16,203 bases of DNA from Desulfobacterales bacterium. GTDB lineage: Bacteria > Desulfobacterota > DSM-4660 > Desulfatiglandales > Desulfatiglandaceae. A program made the position numbers and the translations under genes. Under the pieces are notes generated by a model. That model was not told the DNA's origin. It searched no databases and was given only the letters and a program-made list of their open reading frames with translations. Below, one piece after another: positions 15,244 through 16,203 of this stretch; within the stretch, counting starts at the first letter, position 1, and every line of letters starts with the position of its first letter. The stretch is from positions 1-16,203 of the forward strand of contig JAKLQB010000893.1 in the NCBI GenBank assembly GCA_022013615.1. Direction: 5' to 3'.

Positions 15244-15419
15244 AAATCCGAAAGTCGAATATCGAAATACGAAACAATATCAAAATTCGAATATCAAATG
15301 ACCAAAACATTTCGGGAGTTTATACAATATTTGCAGGATATTGATACGTTTTGAATTTGGGATTTGTGTTATTCGTATTTATTTTCCCGCCGAGGCGGGA
15401 TATTTCGAGCTTCGGATTT
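15244..15419. repeat. 176-bp nested imperfect inverted repeat (MITE-like)
   Basis: Four perfectly matched pairs nest around one centre: AAATCCGAA 15244-15252 with TTCGGATTT 15411-15419; AAATACGAA 15265-15273 with TTCGTATTT 15372-15380; CAAAAC 15303-15308 with GTTTTG 15348-15353; CAATAT 15325-15330 with ATATTG 15338-15343. The right arm carries about 18 extra bases, including the small hairpin at 15386-15399. The region is AT-rich and has no gene. Similar AT-rich palindromic repeats occur between genes in Desulfobacterota, as far as I recall. No transposase is present and no target duplication is visible. Confidence 0.6.
15386..15399. repeat. Small GC hairpin inside the inverted repeat
   Basis: CCCGC-CGAG-GCGGG forms a 5-bp stem in an otherwise AT-rich region. 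No long T-run follows (TATTT only), so it is a weak terminator candidate at best, and it looks like an insertion into the right arm of the larger repeat. Confidence 0.45.
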
Positions 15420-15462
15420 CCAGAAAATTAAATAAACAAATAAACTCTATTCTTTCAACGTG

Positions 15463-15784
15463 TTATCTTTTTAAATGACTTAGCCCTGCCCTGCGGAATG
15501 CGCTGAACCTGTTATATTTTTCATTATAGTATTTTTGCAGCCTCGGTTTTTTTGCCCATTGCTGCGTATGCCTCAGCAAGAGAACCCAGCACCTGTGCAG
15601 CCCTTTCATAGGCGCGTCTGTGCTTGTTGGAAACAATGTGGTCAATCCGCAATTTTCCGATTTTCTCGGCCCATGAAAGATATTCGGCTGCCTGGGATTT
15701 TGTCTCCTCTTTTTGTTTTAAGCCCTTTGGTGGAGTTACAAGGGTGGGGACCATCGATTGGTAGATCCGTCGTAAGACCAGCAA
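15463..15784 (-). pseudogene. Frameshifted remnant, C-terminal helical-repeat fragment
   Basis: Two overlapping minus-strand frames appear to be one broken gene. The first (15524-15784) reads ...AAEYLSWAEKIGKLRIDHIV, then KHRRAYERAAQVLGSLAEAY and GKKTEAAKIL before a stop. The second frame continues QKYYNEKYNRFSAFRR up to 15463. The helical AYERAA...LAEAYAAMGKKTEAAK pattern followed by a KYNRFSAFR ending resembles the C-terminus of SWIM zinc-finger-associated proteins, but this is a weak resemblance. One extra A in either A-run (15547-15553 or 15532-15536 on the plus-strand scale) would explain the break. It overlaps the 3' end of the J-domain gene by 49 nt. No N-terminal domain is present. 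Confidence 0.5.
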
Positions 15785-16203
15785 TCCGGAAGTGCCTTTC
15801 TGGACGCGTACTGGGGATTTTCCGCCCAGAGGAGCATCTGCTTATGTGCTTCGTTCAATTGCTTAAATCTTTCCTCATCACCGCCCATGTCAGGGTGATA
15901 GAGTTTGGCCATCCTTTTATAGGCAGATTTTATCTTGCTGAGGTGACCATCAGATGACAGATCTTTCCTGTCAAGTTGAAGAATTTTTAGGCACTTGTTT
16001 TCAATCTTTGAGAGCCTTAGATGGGCTTTCCTGAGAGGCCTGACGCTTTCAGGATCTATATTTTTTTTGTGGTTTTTCTCAAGAAGATAAAGAGACGCAA
16101 AGCTCTTTGAGGTCTTATTATTCACCAGGTGATGCCATTCCTTTCCCGACTTGAGTATGAGATTTTTCAGGTCTGCAGCGGGTTTGTTTTTGGGGGTCCT
16201 GTG
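15736..16203 (-). CDS. J-domain (DnaJ-like) protein, 5' end outside window
   Basis: The frame is open to the right edge; 155 residues are visible. A GTG at 16125 is a possible but unneeded start because the frame continues upstream (KPAADLKNLILKSGKEW). The J domain lies in the C-terminal half: helix I ILQLDRKDLSS, helix II KIKSAYKRMAKLY, the HPD tripeptide (nt about 15889-15897), then GGDEERFKQLNEAHKQMLLW. It ends with NPQY...DCWSYDGSTNRWSPP, a tail I associate with small J-domain proteins of Desulfobacterota-type bacteria. The HPD motif means it can probably stimulate an Hsp70 (DnaK) ATPase. There is no G/F region or zinc finger, so it is not a canonical DnaJ. No functional link to the BREX operon is evident. 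It may be a chromosomal gene bordering the defence island. Confidence 0.8.
   Translation of the reverse strand, partial: HRTPKNKPAADLKNLILKSGKEWHHLVNNKTSKSFASLYLLEKNHKKNIDPESVRPLRKAHLRLSKIENKCLKILQLDRKDLSSDGHLSKIKSAYKRMAKLYHPDMGGDEERFKQLNEAHKQMLLWAENPQYASRKALPDCWSYDGSTNRWSPPL

Noticed and set aside
1..16203. tRNA or rRNA gene as island attachment site
   Set aside because: I saw no cloverleaf-like sequence with TTCRA arm and acceptor pairing, and no integrase gene. The island ends cannot be placed from this window.

Overview
The window carries most of a type I BREX (bacteriophage exclusion) phage-defence operon on the plus strand, about 1 to 13,574, followed by about 2.6 kb of minus-strand accessory DNA made of gene remnants, a toxin-antitoxin pair, an imperfect inverted repeat and a J-domain gene that runs off the right edge. 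The BREX half is visibly GC-rich with tightly packed genes; the right flank is AT-richer and decayed. The J-domain protein type and the AT-rich AAATCCGAA/TTCGGATTT inverted repeat remind me of Desulfobacterota (former Deltaproteobacteria). That host assignment is a low-confidence inference.

BREX core: the 3' two thirds of brxC (P-loop protein, 5' end outside the window), pglX/brxX (N6-adenine methyltransferase), pglZ (alkaline-phosphatase-superfamily protein) and brxL (AAA+ protein with a Lon-like C-terminus). brxA and brxB would lie to the left, outside the window. In BREX, PglX marks host DNA by adenine methylation and the remaining proteins block replication of unmarked phage DNA. BrxL is known to be a DNA-loading AAA+ ring, and here its Lon-like domain lacks the protease dyad.

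Two accessory insertions interrupt the core order. Between brxC and pglX lies a HEPN-domain gene with an Rx4H motif (candidate RNase). Between pglX and pglZ lies a pair encoding an ABC/AAA-type ATPase and a DUF4276 (Toprim-like) protein, preceded by its own strong Shine-Dalgarno and a degenerate REP-like repeat. This pair resembles split OLD/PARIS-type ATPase plus Toprim effectors. Its junction holds a G7 run in exact phase for a -1 slippery heptamer (G GGG GGG) two codons before the ATPase stop; slipping there would fuse the ATPase to the DUF4276 protein. This is the observation most worth testing.

Right flank: a TumA/TumE-like antitoxin-toxin operon (14,269-14,972, minus) sits exactly against the surviving C-terminal tail of a DUF5131 (phage Gp37/Gp68) gene. 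That tail overlaps a fragment resembling TcmP, the usual DUF5131 partner. A 21-bp piece of the DUF5131 tail recurs on the other side of the TA pair, which suggests insertion or replacement at that gene. Further right are a 176-bp nested inverted repeat, a frameshifted gene remnant and the J-domain gene.
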